This document shows positions 46,331 through 58,900 of a stretch of DNA of 64,000 bases, in pieces. Under the pieces are notes generated by a model. That model saw nothing but the letters and a program-made list of their open reading frames with translations. It had not been told where the DNA came from and did no database searches. Every line of letters starts with the position of its first letter. The first letter of the stretch is position 1. The position numbers and the translations under genes were made by a program. The stretch is from Sequoia sempervirens (Eukaryota > Streptophyta > Pinopsida > Cupressales > Cupressaceae): contig VDFB02000003.1 of NCBI GenBank assembly GCA_007258455.2, positions 46,689,889-46,753,888 of the forward strand, written 5' to 3'.

Positions 46331-47200
46331 CATGGATGAAAATACAAGTAGATTTAAGATCAATTTTTTGGATAAGATACACAAATGCAAACTATGCATG
46401 TTCTTTACATGACAAAAAATCCACTTTTGGATTTGTTTACTTTATGGGATTTTGCTTAATATCTTGGAGAAGTGAGAAGCAAATAATTATTGCTTAAATT
46501 TCCCTAAAGTAAAATACCATTCAATGTAGGTGGAATTTTTTACAAAGCGGTATGTTTTTGTTGCATACTAATAGGAGTTGGGATACTTGAGCAACAACCT
46601 CTAATTTTGTTTTTCAACAATTAGGGTGTGTTGAAACTTGTTCACAATTGAATATTTATGAGCATGCAAAGTACATTGAATCTCAATGTCACTTCATCTA
46701 GGAACATGTTCAACACTACAATATTCAACTCCAATTTTTTTCTACTTAGATTAGTGTGTTGATATTTTCACCAAATCACTTGCAACTATGAAGTTTGAAG
46801 CTTTACACCAATTTTTAAATTGCTCTTGAAAATGAGTCTTTTACTATTACATCATAAAATAGAATACATAATAACAATATTTTAAATCAATAGCCTAATA
46901 ATGTTTGTTGGTTGTAATGTTAGTTGCTTGTGGATTGATGAATAAGAGAGCTTGTAGGAAAAATAAGCCTGATAAACTTGTACAATAGTAATAGTGCATA
47001 TGAATTTGAAACAATAACATAATGAAAAAGAAAACAAACACGTGGTACACAATATTTTCTTACAAATAGAAAAACTAACATGGTAACCTTCTTCATTATT
47101 GTATAGAAACTCAAACATTCATAATACAATGATAAAGCTCTTGCTCAACTCTTACACGTGTGGATACTAATAGACAACATTAGACAAATTTACGCCAAGA

Positions 47201-47326
47201 ATTCACTACCAGCAATTCATTACCATGACAAATTCATGTAGTGGAAAATTCACTGCGGTGATGAATTGTTGGTTGTGGATTTTCCATGAGATGAATTTGT
47301 CATGGCGATGAATTGTTGATGGTGAT
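47201..47326. repeat. Imperfect inverted repeat (foldback), arms about 53 bp
   Basis: The left arm (47201-47253) contains CCATGACAAATTCATGTAGT. The right arm (47275-47326) is largely its reverse complement, with GAGATGAATTTGTCATGGCG. Arms match at roughly 43 of 53 positions by eye, with a 21-bp loop. It could be a foldback or MITE remnant. Confidence 0.7.
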
Positions 47327-48817
47327 TTGTTGGGGGCGAATTTTCCTAGAACCCTAATAAACACATCAAAAAACAGTTTTATAATTTATATAAATGATTA
47401 AAAACCGTAGACAACAATTATAAATTTTTTTTCCCTGCCAATTTAACCTCTAATAATTCCCCATTCAACTATAAAACATAAAAATGTAGGACGCATTTCT
47501 AATACTCCTCCATTGTATTTATGTTTCTTTTGATTACTAATGTCAATGCTCAATGCTCATTCCCTGACAATTACCTGTTTCTTAGTATGCTTCCTGTATT
47601 GGCGTGATTGGCATTGTTGTTAATGGAATTTAAAATCTTTTGATTAATCTTGATTGATGAGATACCCATTTGCTTTAAACTGTAAAATATGTCTTTCTAA
47701 GGAAGAAAAATCAACGAAAGCAGGTAGTAAAGATGTATACATGTAAAACTTACAGCCCATGCTATATAGTGAATACACATGTTCATGGAAGAACAGATAC
47801 AAGGGAGATTTCTCTTCTTATGTGTATCTGAAACTACATTTTCCCAACAAATAGAATCATACTATTTTCTTGTCTGTTTTTCAATTTTGGATAAGTAGCT
47901 ATGTTGTTTGGGGTACTAACAGAAGTTCATCACCTTTCATGTGTATCTCAGGTTTATCACTAACAATGACCATAGCATATTGTCCTCCTCCTCTTAATTC
48001 TTTAATCCACTACATGGACTAGCTTGGTAGATCTGGATTTGCCAACACAATTGCAACCATTAAAGATGTGCTCTTTTACAAAAATTCAATTCTTGGCTAT
48101 TAAAATATCCAATCTTTTTAATTACATAGAGCATTTTGATAAGGACACCATAGTTTCTTCAAAGTTCAATCTCCAGTAATTAATATATTATGTCTCTTAT
48201 TTGTACCTACCAATCTAAAATAAAATCTCATTTAATTAAAGTGTTCAAATTGAGTTTGGCTATATTCTAAATTCAATATTTATTTTTCATTAAGATTTTT
48301 TAAGTTTTCTTTTTCACCATCTTCATCATTATACACTAAAAATAAGGTGATGAGTTTTAGTTCTCAAATGAGATGCTAACTTAATTTAAAATATTTCTTA
48401 TACAAACATTTCATAAAGAGGTCTTGTTTTTCTATTTATCTTATATTATTTTGAATATCACTTCTCTTTGAATTCAAAAATATGACTTCCATTATAGAGT
48501 ACATATGTTTTCATCTAAAGTTTCACAAGAAATTTGTTTTTGCGTACTTTTTATTATTTTGAAAGTTGAAACCCTAGCCCTCTTTACATTTTCATCATCA
48601 ATTCATTACTTCCATGAAATCATATTTTTCTTGAGCATTCAGTTTGTTTTGGAATGGTCAATTATCATCAATAAAATTAAGAAAAACATCTTTAAAAATA
48701 AATTAATTAAATGATAATTATTGCTTAAAAATAACATATTACAGCATAAGATGAAACCAACTAAAAGGAAAGAAAACAAATTTGGATCAAACAATAGAAA
48801 GACACAATTATTACAAA
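47327..48817. other. No recognisable gene
   Basis: AT-rich DNA with short ORFs only (for example 48505-48714, plus). Confidence 0.5.
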
Positions 48818-48822
48818 TATTA

Positions 48823-50106
48823 TGTTGGCAACACAAGGGCAGACAACTAAGAGGGGGGGAGTGAAACAGTTGTCACAAAAATTCAAAACTTATTCAACTT
48901 ATTAACCTTATTCTCAGATCTAATTATTAACCATGAAAACATAAATCATCAACACATCAAAAACACGCATAACACCATGTTTTTTTACGTGGAAACCATG
49001 TTAGGGGAAAAAACGCTTTGGAGGTTAGTCCACAAGATTATACCCTGTTAAAAGTATAATGAAAATGAAATATGGGGAATGCACATGCATTCAGGCACAC
49101 TGCCTAGAGCTCACTGCTCAATTACAAAGGAAGACACACTATTTTACAAAGAGATTTGGATTACAACCATCTGGATTTTGAATTGAGAGAATAGCATCTG
49201 CTAATGCTTGATTACAGTTTCAATTAAGCATGTGAACAATTCTTTACTCTTTTGCACACTTCTTCACACTTTTCTCTACCTTTGAATGATATTTGCACAT
49301 ACCAGTACACTCTAACATACACTCACACACTCTTGTACCCTCTTACTCTCACTTACACTCTTGCAACCTCTCACTATTCGAATAAACAATCGCTCTTATA
49401 TATCCGCAATAAGAAATTTCATCCCTTCATGTCGGCCTCAACAAAAATAATAAAATGAATATAAACTGTCGGCCCAAATAATTAAATATTAACAATGAGA
49501 ATCAATGAAGGTCAGCCACAACTTACTGAGGACCCAAATCAACATCTCCAACATGAAAATACTTCAATTAATTTCTCCTTGAAGATCCACAACACACTAC
49601 AAACACTATGTCGGCCAAGAACAAGAAAAACATGAACACGCAAGAGAAAATTGCCAACCACGAGCACAACGATCAATGCAGATGTACAAAAAAGATAGAG
49701 AACAATCTAGAAACATCAACAAGCATCACGAATCACAAGAGAAGCATCCACAACAACTAAACTAAATGAAATAACATCATCTTCAATCAGGAACACCAAC
49801 TGAAGAAACAAAAAATCTCTCAGAATGAAAATCTTTATAACTCGATCAAATCTTCATGCGGATCTCTAAAACTCAACATGGATAAAATAGATACACTCAG
49901 CAACAAACCCTTTAGTCCATAACCTCTGATAAACAACGTACAAAAATAACCAATATACTGAACTTCACTTCACCACTAACAACCTGCAACTCATTTATTA
50001 CAATTTTCTCAATATCCTCAACATATACAACTTCAAATGAATTTATACTAATAGTGTTGACATTAATGACAACCACATATCAACAACACAACCACAACAT
50101 CCAGCA
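48823..50106 (-). repeat. 3' LTR of Copia element
   Basis: On the minus strand starts TGCTGGATGTTGTGG, where the other copy has TGTTGGACGTTGTGG, and ends GTGTTGCCAACA. A TATATAAGAG box lies at 49394-49403. Confidence 0.92.
49394..49403 (-). promoter_or_regulatory. TATA box of Copia 3' LTR
   Basis: ATATATAAGA on the minus strand, at the same place in both LTRs. Confidence 0.6.
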
Positions 50107-50118
50107 ATCTCCCCCTTT
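50107..50118 (-). other. Polypurine tract of Copia element
   Basis: The minus strand reads AAAGGGGGAGAT directly before the 3' LTR, the standard primer for plus-strand DNA synthesis. Confidence 0.85.
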
Positions 50119-50432
50119 GGCATTGATGGCAACACATGATGTGAAAAACACCATCAACGCAGCTAACTCTTGACACTTACTCCCCCGCCAGTTTGGCTTC
50201 ATCTTCTCTCAGCACTTTCACATAATCTTTCTCCCTAGATAATCCACCCATTTTTTTTTCTGACTCTTCTCCCCTTTGACATCAGCCAAGCGCAAAGATC
50301 TCTAACCTACAGACCACGTACTTGAATTCTGAACCATGCAGATACTCCCCTAAGTAGCAACCACCACAACATCAATCTGAGACAAGATATGATTGTGAAA
50401 TGCACAGACTGATGCATACATTGCATTGCATC

Positions 50433-52123
50433 CTAGTTCTGATTAGGAGGGGTAATCACCCCTAACTTCCCTCTGAGATACTCAAAAGTATCCTTAGGCA
50501 ATGACTTGGTAAAGATGTCCACAATCTGCTCCTTAGTAGGCACATACTCCAATCTGACCTCCTTTTCACTTACCTTCTCCCTCCAAAAGTGAAACTTGAT
50601 AGATATATGCTTTGTTTTTTAATGCAACACCAGATTCTTGGAAATGTTAATAGCACTTGAGTTAATAGCAATAGAATCATCATATATAATTATGATATCC
50701 TTCAACATCTAACTGCATCCACAAAACTTTGAGTAGAATTGTTAGTAGTAGCAATGTATTTGACCTCTATAGTAGATAAAGAAATGGCATTCTGCTTCTT
50801 ACTTAACCATGAAATTAGCTTCCTACCCAAGAAAATGCTCCACCACTAGTACTTTTGTCATTCATATCACCGTTGATCGACGCTCGGTGAGAGCACTCAA
50901 GGAAAGATCATCATCTTTAGGATACCATAGGCCAAGATCAACAGTTCCCTTCAAGTATCTGAAAATTCTCTTCATAGCAATCACATGAGATTCCTTCGGA
51001 TTAGCTTGAAATCTTGCAACAATACATACAACATTCATGATATTAGGCCTAGTTTGAGTTAAATACAACAATCAACTAATCATTGATATGTATCTTTTCT
51101 GATTTGCTTTTGGAGAATCATCTTCTATTGTCAACAAGCATCTGGCCACCACGGGTGTACCAACTAGCTTTGAATCTTCCATACTGAACTTCTTCAGCAA
51201 TTCCTTCACATACTTGGACTGAGATATAAAAATCCCTTTATCTAAGTAATTTTCAATCCCAAAAAGAATTTCATCTCACCAATCATAGACATCTCAAATT
51301 CATTTTGCATCTCATTAGAAAACTTCATGCACAAACTATTATCTCCTCCAAAAATGATATCATCAACAAAGACTTCAGCAATCAAATCTTTATTATGATC
51401 AATCTTGAAATACAAATTACTATCAACAATACCTTTGTTAAGTCCAAGCTTCAGCAAATACTTATCCAATATTGCATACCATGCTCTAGGGGCTTGCTTG
51501 AGTCCATACAATGCTTTCTTTAATTGACACACCATGTCTTCCTTATCAGTCAACTAAAATCCATTAGGTTGCTAAACATACACTTCTTCCAATTCACCAT
51601 TTAGAAAAGTTGATTTTACATCCATCTGATAAACTTTGTAGTTCTTGTGAGCAGCATAGGCAAGAAATAATCTTACAGCTTCAATTCTAGCAATAGGGGA
51701 AAATGTCTCTTCAAAATCAATTCCTTCCATCTGTGAATATCCTTTACATACCAGTCTTGCTTTATTTCTAACCACTTCACCTTGCTCATTCAATTTGTTT
51801 CTAAAGACCCATTTGGTTCCAATTACATTCTTATCCTTAGGTCTAGGAACAAGAATCCATGTATCATTTTTCTCAATATGTTTTAACTCTTATTTCATTG
51901 CTTCAACCCAATGCTCATCTTTACATGCTTCATTCACACTAGTAGGCTCATTCTTTGAAATCAAGCAATACTCTTCTACAATTTTTCTCCTAGTCTAGAC
52001 ACCTTTGTTCTTATCACCTATAATTTGATCTTCTGAATGATTCAATCTTAGATACCTCAGAGTCTTCTTAGGATGTTCTTCAACTTCAAGCTCTTCTGGT
52101 CTCTCTTCTTCTCTTTCACCATT
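50433..52123 (-). pseudogene. Reverse transcriptase and RNase H of Copia element
   Basis: Minus strand: [77 protein letters not shown] and the catalytic box AEVFVDDIIFGG with both Asp kept. A frameshift near 51240 precedes LLYLTQTRPNIMNVVCIVAR and FRYLKGTVDLGLWYPK. RNase H ends in EYVPTKEQIVDIFTKSLPKD and a stop at 50433. These are complete Copia RT and RNase H landmarks; this is the best-preserved RT in the window. Confidence 0.93.
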
Positions 52124-53637
52124 TTATCCTTCTTTTTCATTTTCTTGATTTACCAGATTGATTTTCACTTGATTTGTAGTCTGAACTTGCTTTCCTTGGT
52201 TTGTATTGTCATCTTGATCATTAGAGTCATATCCACAGGTTTTGGATGGTGTACCTAATTCTTCATCAACCTTAAAATTTTCACTTTCAACCATTTTCTT
52301 GAATCTTTTATTGTAACACCAGTAGGCCTTGCCTTTAGTAGAATAACCCAGAAAGATACCTTCATCACTCCTAGCATCAAACTTTCCTATGTCTTCATCT
52401 CTCTTAATATAACATCTGCTTCCAAATATATTGAAGTATTTAACAATAGGCTTTTGACCAGTCCATAGCTCAAAAGGGGTCTTACCAGTATCACTTTTGA
52501 TTTGTACTTGGTTGAGTGTGTACACAACAGTACTCACAACTTCTCTTCAATAGATATGAGGAACATTTCCTTCCAACATCATAGTTCTAGTAACATCTTC
52601 AATTGTTTTGTTCTTCCTTTCCACAACTCCATTTTGTTGAGGTGTCCACAGTGTAGATAATTGTCTCTTTATTCCATGTTCTTCACAAAAAGAATTAAAT
52701 TCATCGGAAGTGAATTCACCACCTCTATCTGATCTTAGACATTTAACCTTCAAACCTGTCTCTGTCTCAACCATAGCTTTAAAGATCTTGAACTTTTCAA
52801 GTGCTTCAAATTTCTCCCTTAAGAAAGTAACCCATACCATTCTAGAATAATCATCAATGAGTAAATGAAATACCTATAACCTTGTAAACTTATGACCTTA
52901 AAGGGACCACATAGATCAGTATGCACAAGCTCTAACAATTCATTTGAACAATGCTTTTTACTCCAAAATGAAATCCTAATTTGCTTTCCCAACTGACATT
53001 CCTTGCATATTGCATTAGTAGGTTTCACCAACTTAGGTAGATCTCTCATAGCCTTAGTGGAAATTATCTTGATAATATTATCAAAGTTAACATGACACAA
53101 TCTCCTATGCCATAACCAACTCTCGTCAACTTGAGAAATCAAACAACTTTTACTAGCAGCACTCAAGTGAAAGAGATTACCTTTTGTGTTTGTACCTGAT
53201 GCAATTTCATTTTCGGAACTCAATATTCTGCACTTTCCATCCTTGAACTGAAGATTGTATCCCTTATCAACCATTTGACCAACGCTCAAAAGATTATGCT
53301 TCAAGCCTTCCACATACAGAACATCATCAGTATTATGCTTACCATCAAGAGAAATGCAACCTCTTCCACAAATCACACCAGTTGTATTATCACCAAATCT
53401 TACAACACCACCATCATACTTTTCCAAGCTTGCAAACTTACTTTTGTCTCCTATCATATGATGTGAGCATCCACTATCAATTAGCCATTCATCTTTTTCT
53501 TCAACTCTAGCAGCTAGGGCTTTCCCCACATTTGTACAACCAACAGATTCAGTAGATACAAGATTATTTTCCTTGATAGCAATAAATACCCATTCATCAT
53601 CACTTATATTTCCTTTATCAGATTCATCATTTGTCAC
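52124..53637 (-). pseudogene. Protease and integrase of Copia element
   Basis: The protease motif EWLIDSGCSHHMIGDKSKF keeps D-S-G. It is followed by the pre-integrase zinc part (WLWHRRLCHVNFDN ... CKECQLGKQ). The integrase core opens VHTDLCGPFKVISLQGYRYF. A frameshift near 52845 separates it from CLRSDRGGEFTSDEFNSFCE and TPQQNGVVERKNKTIED, so all three acidic residues (D, D, E) survive in two frames. The C-terminal part has FGSRCYIKRDEDIGKFDARS and an acidic linker to RT. Confidence 0.93.
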
Positions 53638-54570
53638 ACCTTCATCAGCAACATGGTAACACTTCTTCTGAAATCTAGGCTTGTTATGTCTTGTTTTAGG
53701 ATCTCTTTCTGAACACCTTGATGCAAAATGACCTATCTTATTGTAAGAAAAACATTTAAGAGGAAATTTTCCTTCATAGTTACCTTTTCCTCTCCTTACT
53801 CTTGTGACAATAAGTTCTTCCAGCTCTTCTAGCTCTCTTTCTTCTTCTTCAATCTATCTAATTTCATCCTCATACTTAAATTTCTTTCTAGATGAACTTT
53901 CACCCTGATCATATCTTTGTCTATCTCTTCCAGAAGTAGTATCCTTAAATGCAGATTCAACCTTAGGAAGGTCATCACCAAATTCACTCAACTCAAAAGC
54001 AGTCAACTTACCAACCAACATATCTTTGGTAATGTTTGTTACAGTTCAGAGCTCTTCAATAGCACTAGCTTTGACTTTGTAATAATTAGGTAGGGATCTA
54101 AGCACTTTAGCAACAATCTCATATTCATCTATCTTTCTACCAGCGCATCTAATACCACACACAAGTTCATTATCTCTTTGCATGAAAGTATTAATGTTCT
54201 CATCATCACCCATTCTCAACCTTTTATATTTCCCTTTCAAACTCTGCAACTTAGCAATCTTCACATTATCATCACCTTCATACAAGGTTTCCAACTTTTT
54301 CCAAATCTCATGAGCAGTCTTCAGATCCATAACATTTGTCATCTTAGAATTAGTCAAAGCACTCAACAAAGCTTCCTTAGCCTGGATATTATACTTAGCA
54401 TCTTTGATCTTAGCAGAAGTAGTAGGACCATTCTATGGAATAATATACATATTACTTGTAATGCTCCAATAGGGCTCACCAATGAATCTTAAATGGCACC
54501 CCATTCGAGTCTTTGGCAAATAATAATTTGTTCCATCAAATATTAGACTATCCTTTTTGTAACTTGCCAT
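53638..54570 (-). pseudogene. Gag of Copia element
   Basis: The minus-strand ATG at 54570 lies about 40 bp after the primer site and begins MASYKKDSLIFDGTNY. The capsid-like helical region has KTAHEIWKKLETLYEGDDNV and LQSLKGKYKRLRMGDDENIN. The zinc knuckle KCFSYNKIGHFASRC has Tyr in place of the second Cys. Same frame as protease; stops lie near 54425, 54045 and 53855. Confidence 0.9.
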
Positions 54571-54609
54571 CCTAGATCACTTAAGTTGTTAAACTTCTTC
54601 CAAGGAACC

Positions 54610-54622
54610 TGCTCTGATACCA
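54610..54622 (-). other. Primer binding site (initiator Met-tRNA) of Copia element
   Basis: The minus strand reads TTGGTATCAGAGCAGGTTCC right after the 5' LTR. TGGTATCAGAGC is the standard plant Met-tRNA primer site. Confidence 0.95.
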
Positions 54623-54624
54623 AT

Positions 54625-55838
54625 TTTTGGCAACACAAGGGAAGACAACTGAGAGGGGGGGTGAATCATTTGTCACAGAAATTCAAAACTTATTCAACTT
54701 ATTAACCTTATTCTCATATCTGATTATTAACCATGAAAACATAAATCATCAACACATCAGAAACACACATAACACCAAAAAAATTTACATGAAAACCCTG
54801 TTAGGGAAAAACCATGGTGGAGGTTAATCCACAATATTATACCCTATTAAAAGTATAATGAAAATGAAATGTGGGGAATGCACATGCATTCGGGTACACT
54901 GCCTAGAGCTCACTACTCAATTACAAAGGAATACACACTATCTTACAAAGAGATTTGGATTACAACCATCTGGATTTTGAACTGAGAGAATAACATCTGT
55001 TAATGCCTGATTACAGTTCTGATTAAGCACATGAACAATTCTTTACTCTTCTGCACACTTCTTCACACTTTTATCTGCCTTCGAATGATATTTGCACATA
55101 CAAGCACACTCTTGCACCCTCTTACTATTCGAATAAACAATTGCTCTTATATATCCACAACAAGAAATTTCATCCCTTCATGTCGGCCTCAACAAAAATA
55201 ATAAAATGAATATAAACTGTTGGCCCAAAACATTAAAGATTAACAATGTGAGTCAACCAAGGTCGACCACAGCTTAGTGAGGACCCAAATCAACATCTCC
55301 AACATGAAAACACTTCAATTAATTTCTCCTCGAGGATCCACAACATGCTACAAACACTATGTCGGCCAAGAACAAGAAAAAAATGAACACACAAGAGAAA
55401 ATTGCCAACCACGAGCACACCGATCAATGCGGACGTGCAACAAAGATAGAGCAAGATCTAGAAACATCCAAAATCATCACGAATCACAAGAGAAGCATCT
55501 GCAACAAGTGGACTAACTAAAATAGCATCATCTTCAATCAAGAACACCAACTGAAGAAATAGAAAAACTGTCAGAATGAAAATCTTCATAACTTGATCAA
55601 ATCTTCATGCAGATCTTTGAAACTCAATGTGGATAAACTAGATACAGTCAGCAACAAACCCTTTAGTCCACAACCTCTAATAAAAAATGTACAGAAATAA
55701 CCGACATACTGAACTTCACTTCACCACTAACAACCTGTAACTCATTTATTACAATTTTCTCAATATTCTCGACATATACAGCTTCAAATGAATTTATGCT
55801 AATAGTGTTGACATCAATGGAAACCACAACGTCCAACA
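54625..55838 (-). repeat. 5' LTR of Copia element
   Basis: On the minus strand starts TGTTGGACGTTGTGG; the far end has decayed from CCAACA to CCAAAA. Co-linear with 48823-50106 apart from small deletions. A TATATAAG box lies at 55146-55154. Confidence 0.92.
55146..55154 (-). promoter_or_regulatory. TATA box of Copia 5' LTR
   Basis: ATATATAAG on the minus strand, the equivalent of 49394-49403. Confidence 0.6.
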
Positions 55839-57772
55839 TATTCTTATTGTAACAAAACCATCTAGTTGTGATGCCCTCTTAAAGGCTAGTGATAGTTTAG
55901 TAATGATGTGGGAATGTTGAGAAATGAGAAAGTCTTAAATAGAGGAAATAAAATGTGAGAAAACAAGGTGAGTGATAAGAATTACTTGTGTTATTGAAAT
56001 AGTGTGTAGAAATTTAATTTATGGAATGGAAATTATTTACTTATTTTGTATAACTAGTTTTTGAAACTTCAATTCATTTTCAATTAGTCAAAGTTTAAAT
56101 GAAAATTAGTCATTTTATTTAAAAATATAATATATTCATATAGTTTAACAAAAAACAATTCTAAGGTTTGACTAAGGTGTAACTCCTAACACAACAAATT
56201 CCAACGGTATTTCAAGATACCACTAGGTTTTCAACTACAAGTTTAGATAATGTAGGCAATCATTTTTTTGTATATCAAAAGCACAAGTTGAAGTTGTGGC
56301 AAAAGGTTAGAACCAAAAGTTCAAGGTTGAAATTATAGGCATGGGGATCAATTATGTAGTTGTGAGATTGAACCAAAGTAGAGCTTAGATCAATTAGGAG
56401 TTTTTCAAAGCATCATAGTCTCATATCTAATAATAAAGGATAGGATTGGATCATTGATCACAATCTACAACATAATATCTCCAAGTCACAAACAAAGTTA
56501 AGTCTTGCACCTTTGTCGTTTAAAAACATGTTTGTGTAGTGTTTCATTACTCATCTCCTTATTCTAGGGTAATTTTATTGTTAGTACTTATTTGCATTTA
56601 TTTACCCTAGTTTTATTTGAAAATAATTGTTTATTTCTTTTCATTTTGGTGAACCCATTAGGTCTTACACCCCCTAGGATTTTACCTTAGGTTTTTATCC
56701 TTGTATTTTTTGATATGAAATTTGCAATTGATTCATCATCTATCATTTAAGATCTTGGTAGGGTTTGGATCCAACATCATTTGTTCTTTATTTTTCTATA
56801 TTGATTAGGTTTGGTCTCTCATTGTTTACTACTTTGATGTCTACCTATCCATCCTTCTGTTGACTATGTATTATTGTTATACTTTTTATTATGGAATATA
56901 CTCAACCTGTATCTTTGGCCTATGCCCATTCATATATGAAGGATCCTCATGCATTTTCATTGTTTGTTGCATGTCACCCTTGGATACTTAAGAGAATTGT
57001 ATCTTTCTACCATAAAGGGTGATCTAGGTTTTATGAATGGATTAGTTAATAGTATTTTTATTTTTCATCCTTCATAGAGCTTATTAGTACTTTTCCTTCC
57101 CTTTTATATGACTTTTCTTCATTTTATCTATATAATTCAAAATGATTACACACCTTGCATGACAAATGAGGACAAGGACTTAGCCCTAAATTTTCATGAC
57201 ACATCTATCTTAAATGATGCTTTGTGTGTTGATGATTTTCCATTTACTAGTACTTGTGATGTTTGCATGTTTAGTGATGATATTCCTACATCTTACATAG
57301 TATTATCTCCCTACATTTAGGTGTTCTTGATATTTCCTTTTATGAGAAGCCTAATGATATTGGTGTGTGTGTTTTGACTTCATTTGCATAAAATGTTGGT
57401 ATTCCTTCTTCCATAACTTGTGGTATGCTTGATGATGATTTCCCTATTAATGAGCTTCCTAGTGACATTTCTTAATCCAAATCCCTAAGAGGATTATAGG
57501 ATAAACTTGCAAATTAAAATAATAATCTATACACTTAGTAGAACACATATAAGAGACTCTAAATTTTCATGCATATGCGCATTCAAGAAAAGTGGAAGAC
57601 TTCTCAATCCAATTGAATTGCATGCAAGAAGATATATGTTGTACTACATGTATACAACAACTTGTTGGTATAAATTTATTTGTTTGTAGCTAGTATGAGA
57701 CAACTATATAGGCACATGACTATTAGCTAGGCCTCAAACAACAAGCTTTAATAGATGTCAAAAGTGTATGAC
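55839..57772. other. No recognised gene; weak coding-like stretch on plus strand
   Basis: Near 56880-57475 the plus strand reads pieces such as MEYTQPVSLAYAHSYMKDPH and DDFPFTSTCDVCMFSDDIPT (57108-57320), with stops and frame changes. The pieces are acidic and could be a retroelement gag-linker, but I do not recognise them. The rest is AT-rich. Confidence 0.3.
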
Positions 57773-58080
57773 TCACTTTTCATATGGATTGGAGTGTGAG
57801 AGCTGAACTTGTATGGTACTACTTATTTCAAACCTATATAGTTGATATGCATGTGTATCCTTGTGCAAGGCCAAAAAATGTGGGTGGGTAATGTTGTACA
57901 AATATGCATAGGGAATATGCATAATGGTCTTGCACAAATTTATATTGAAAACAGTCAATACAAATTGATTATAGAAAAGCACCCAAATTGAGTGAATGGG
58001 TGAGACTCCAATTGTGTGTATGGTGGCATTAAGATCATTCACCCCTTCTTGAGAAGCAATGACCTCCCTTACATCTACGC

Positions 58081-58900
58081 TTAGTATAATAAATTATGTA
58101 TGGATTTGTTCCAAGTTGTACACCATTTGTCTTGGTGAGCATGTTGCCTTGTATTAAATCTATAGAATAGTCTATGACTACCTAAGAAAGTATTGGTTGT
58201 AGTCATGTAAATGATTTCATCCTTTGTTACTGGATTTACATGAGCAATATCTAGGTCTATTTGGTGTTGAGATTGTTCTATCTCAAAAAGTGGAGGGAAA
58301 TATGGCTTAAGTAGCTCTATATTGAAAGTAAGACATGGACCCAAGTACTAGGGTATGTCAAGAATTAAAGTGTCCTCACCAACTATGCATAGTATAGTGT
58401 ATTTACCATACCACAAGGTTTAATATTGTAGTGTGGAACTTAGAAAAATTCTCTCTAAAGATTAATCCATACTTTATCATTGACTTGGGAGGTATGTGGC
58501 GCATGATGTGCATCATGATGATACTTGTATTTCTACCATTGATGTTGAAGAATTTGTTGAACTTGTTGATGAAGGTATTGGATTCATTATAAGAATCATT
58601 GAGCTTTGTTTATTTATTGTTCTTGTGTGTGCATCTTTGAAGTCACTAGTACATTGTAGGATATATCAATGGTCATCACTCATTGTAACCCAAGATGTGT
58701 TTGGAAAGTATTATTCCCTATAGAATTGTGTATTTACCTATTATAAGCATATTTGATGGAAGGTAGAATATCATCTCATTTGCATGGAGATGTAATTTTG
58801 TGAATTTTTAGAAGAGGAACTAATGTGTGATAAACCACCTCTAATTATCCATTAATTTGTGGGTGAAAACTTATGGATCAATCTATTTTTTTGTCCAACA
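58081..58900 (-). pseudogene. Decayed Ty3/Gypsy integrase, core end to C-terminal domain
   Basis: The minus strand reads SFHPQINGxLEVVYHTLV (core end, with the Glu context), SIKYAYNR, then QVNDKVWINL (start of the C-terminal domain) and, with frame changes, CLTFNIELLKPYFPPLFE (58081-58344). Order and spacing fit a Gypsy integrase. The copy has many stops. No RT lies upstream (58901-59300) and no LTR pair is visible. A weaker coding tail continues to about 57773. Confidence 0.75.

Larger units (their letters stand above)
45105..46830 (+). pseudogene. Decayed Ty1/Copia pol (RT and RNase H)
   Basis: The plus strand reads YKTQLVAKRFS, DCEDTFASITNIKTVKMVM, NVKSSFLNGDFKEDVYITQP, LIVYVNDLIIIGSSQK (RT active site, YVND instead of YVDD), SPIYLTYNRPNIS and, in RNase H, KKSTFGFVYFMGFCLISWRS. 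The order is that of Copia pol from mid-RT to the end of RNase H. Many stops and two internal tandem duplications are present. No gag, integrase or LTRs were found, so it is a fragment. Confidence 0.85.
48823..55838 (-). mobile_element. Ty1/Copia LTR retrotransposon, nearly complete
   Basis: LTRs at 48823-50106 and 54625-55838; TATTA precedes and TATTC follows (5-bp duplication with one change). The minus strand carries, in order, a Met-tRNA primer site, gag, protease, integrase, RT, RNase H and a polypurine tract. The order IN before RT defines Copia. Two frameshifts (near 52845 and 51240) and several stops inactivate this copy. Confidence 0.95.

Noticed and set aside
49252..49458. Plus-strand ORF rich in Thr/Leu/Tyr
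   Set aside because: Falls inside the Copia LTR in a CACTCT-rich stretch; antisense to the element, no motif.
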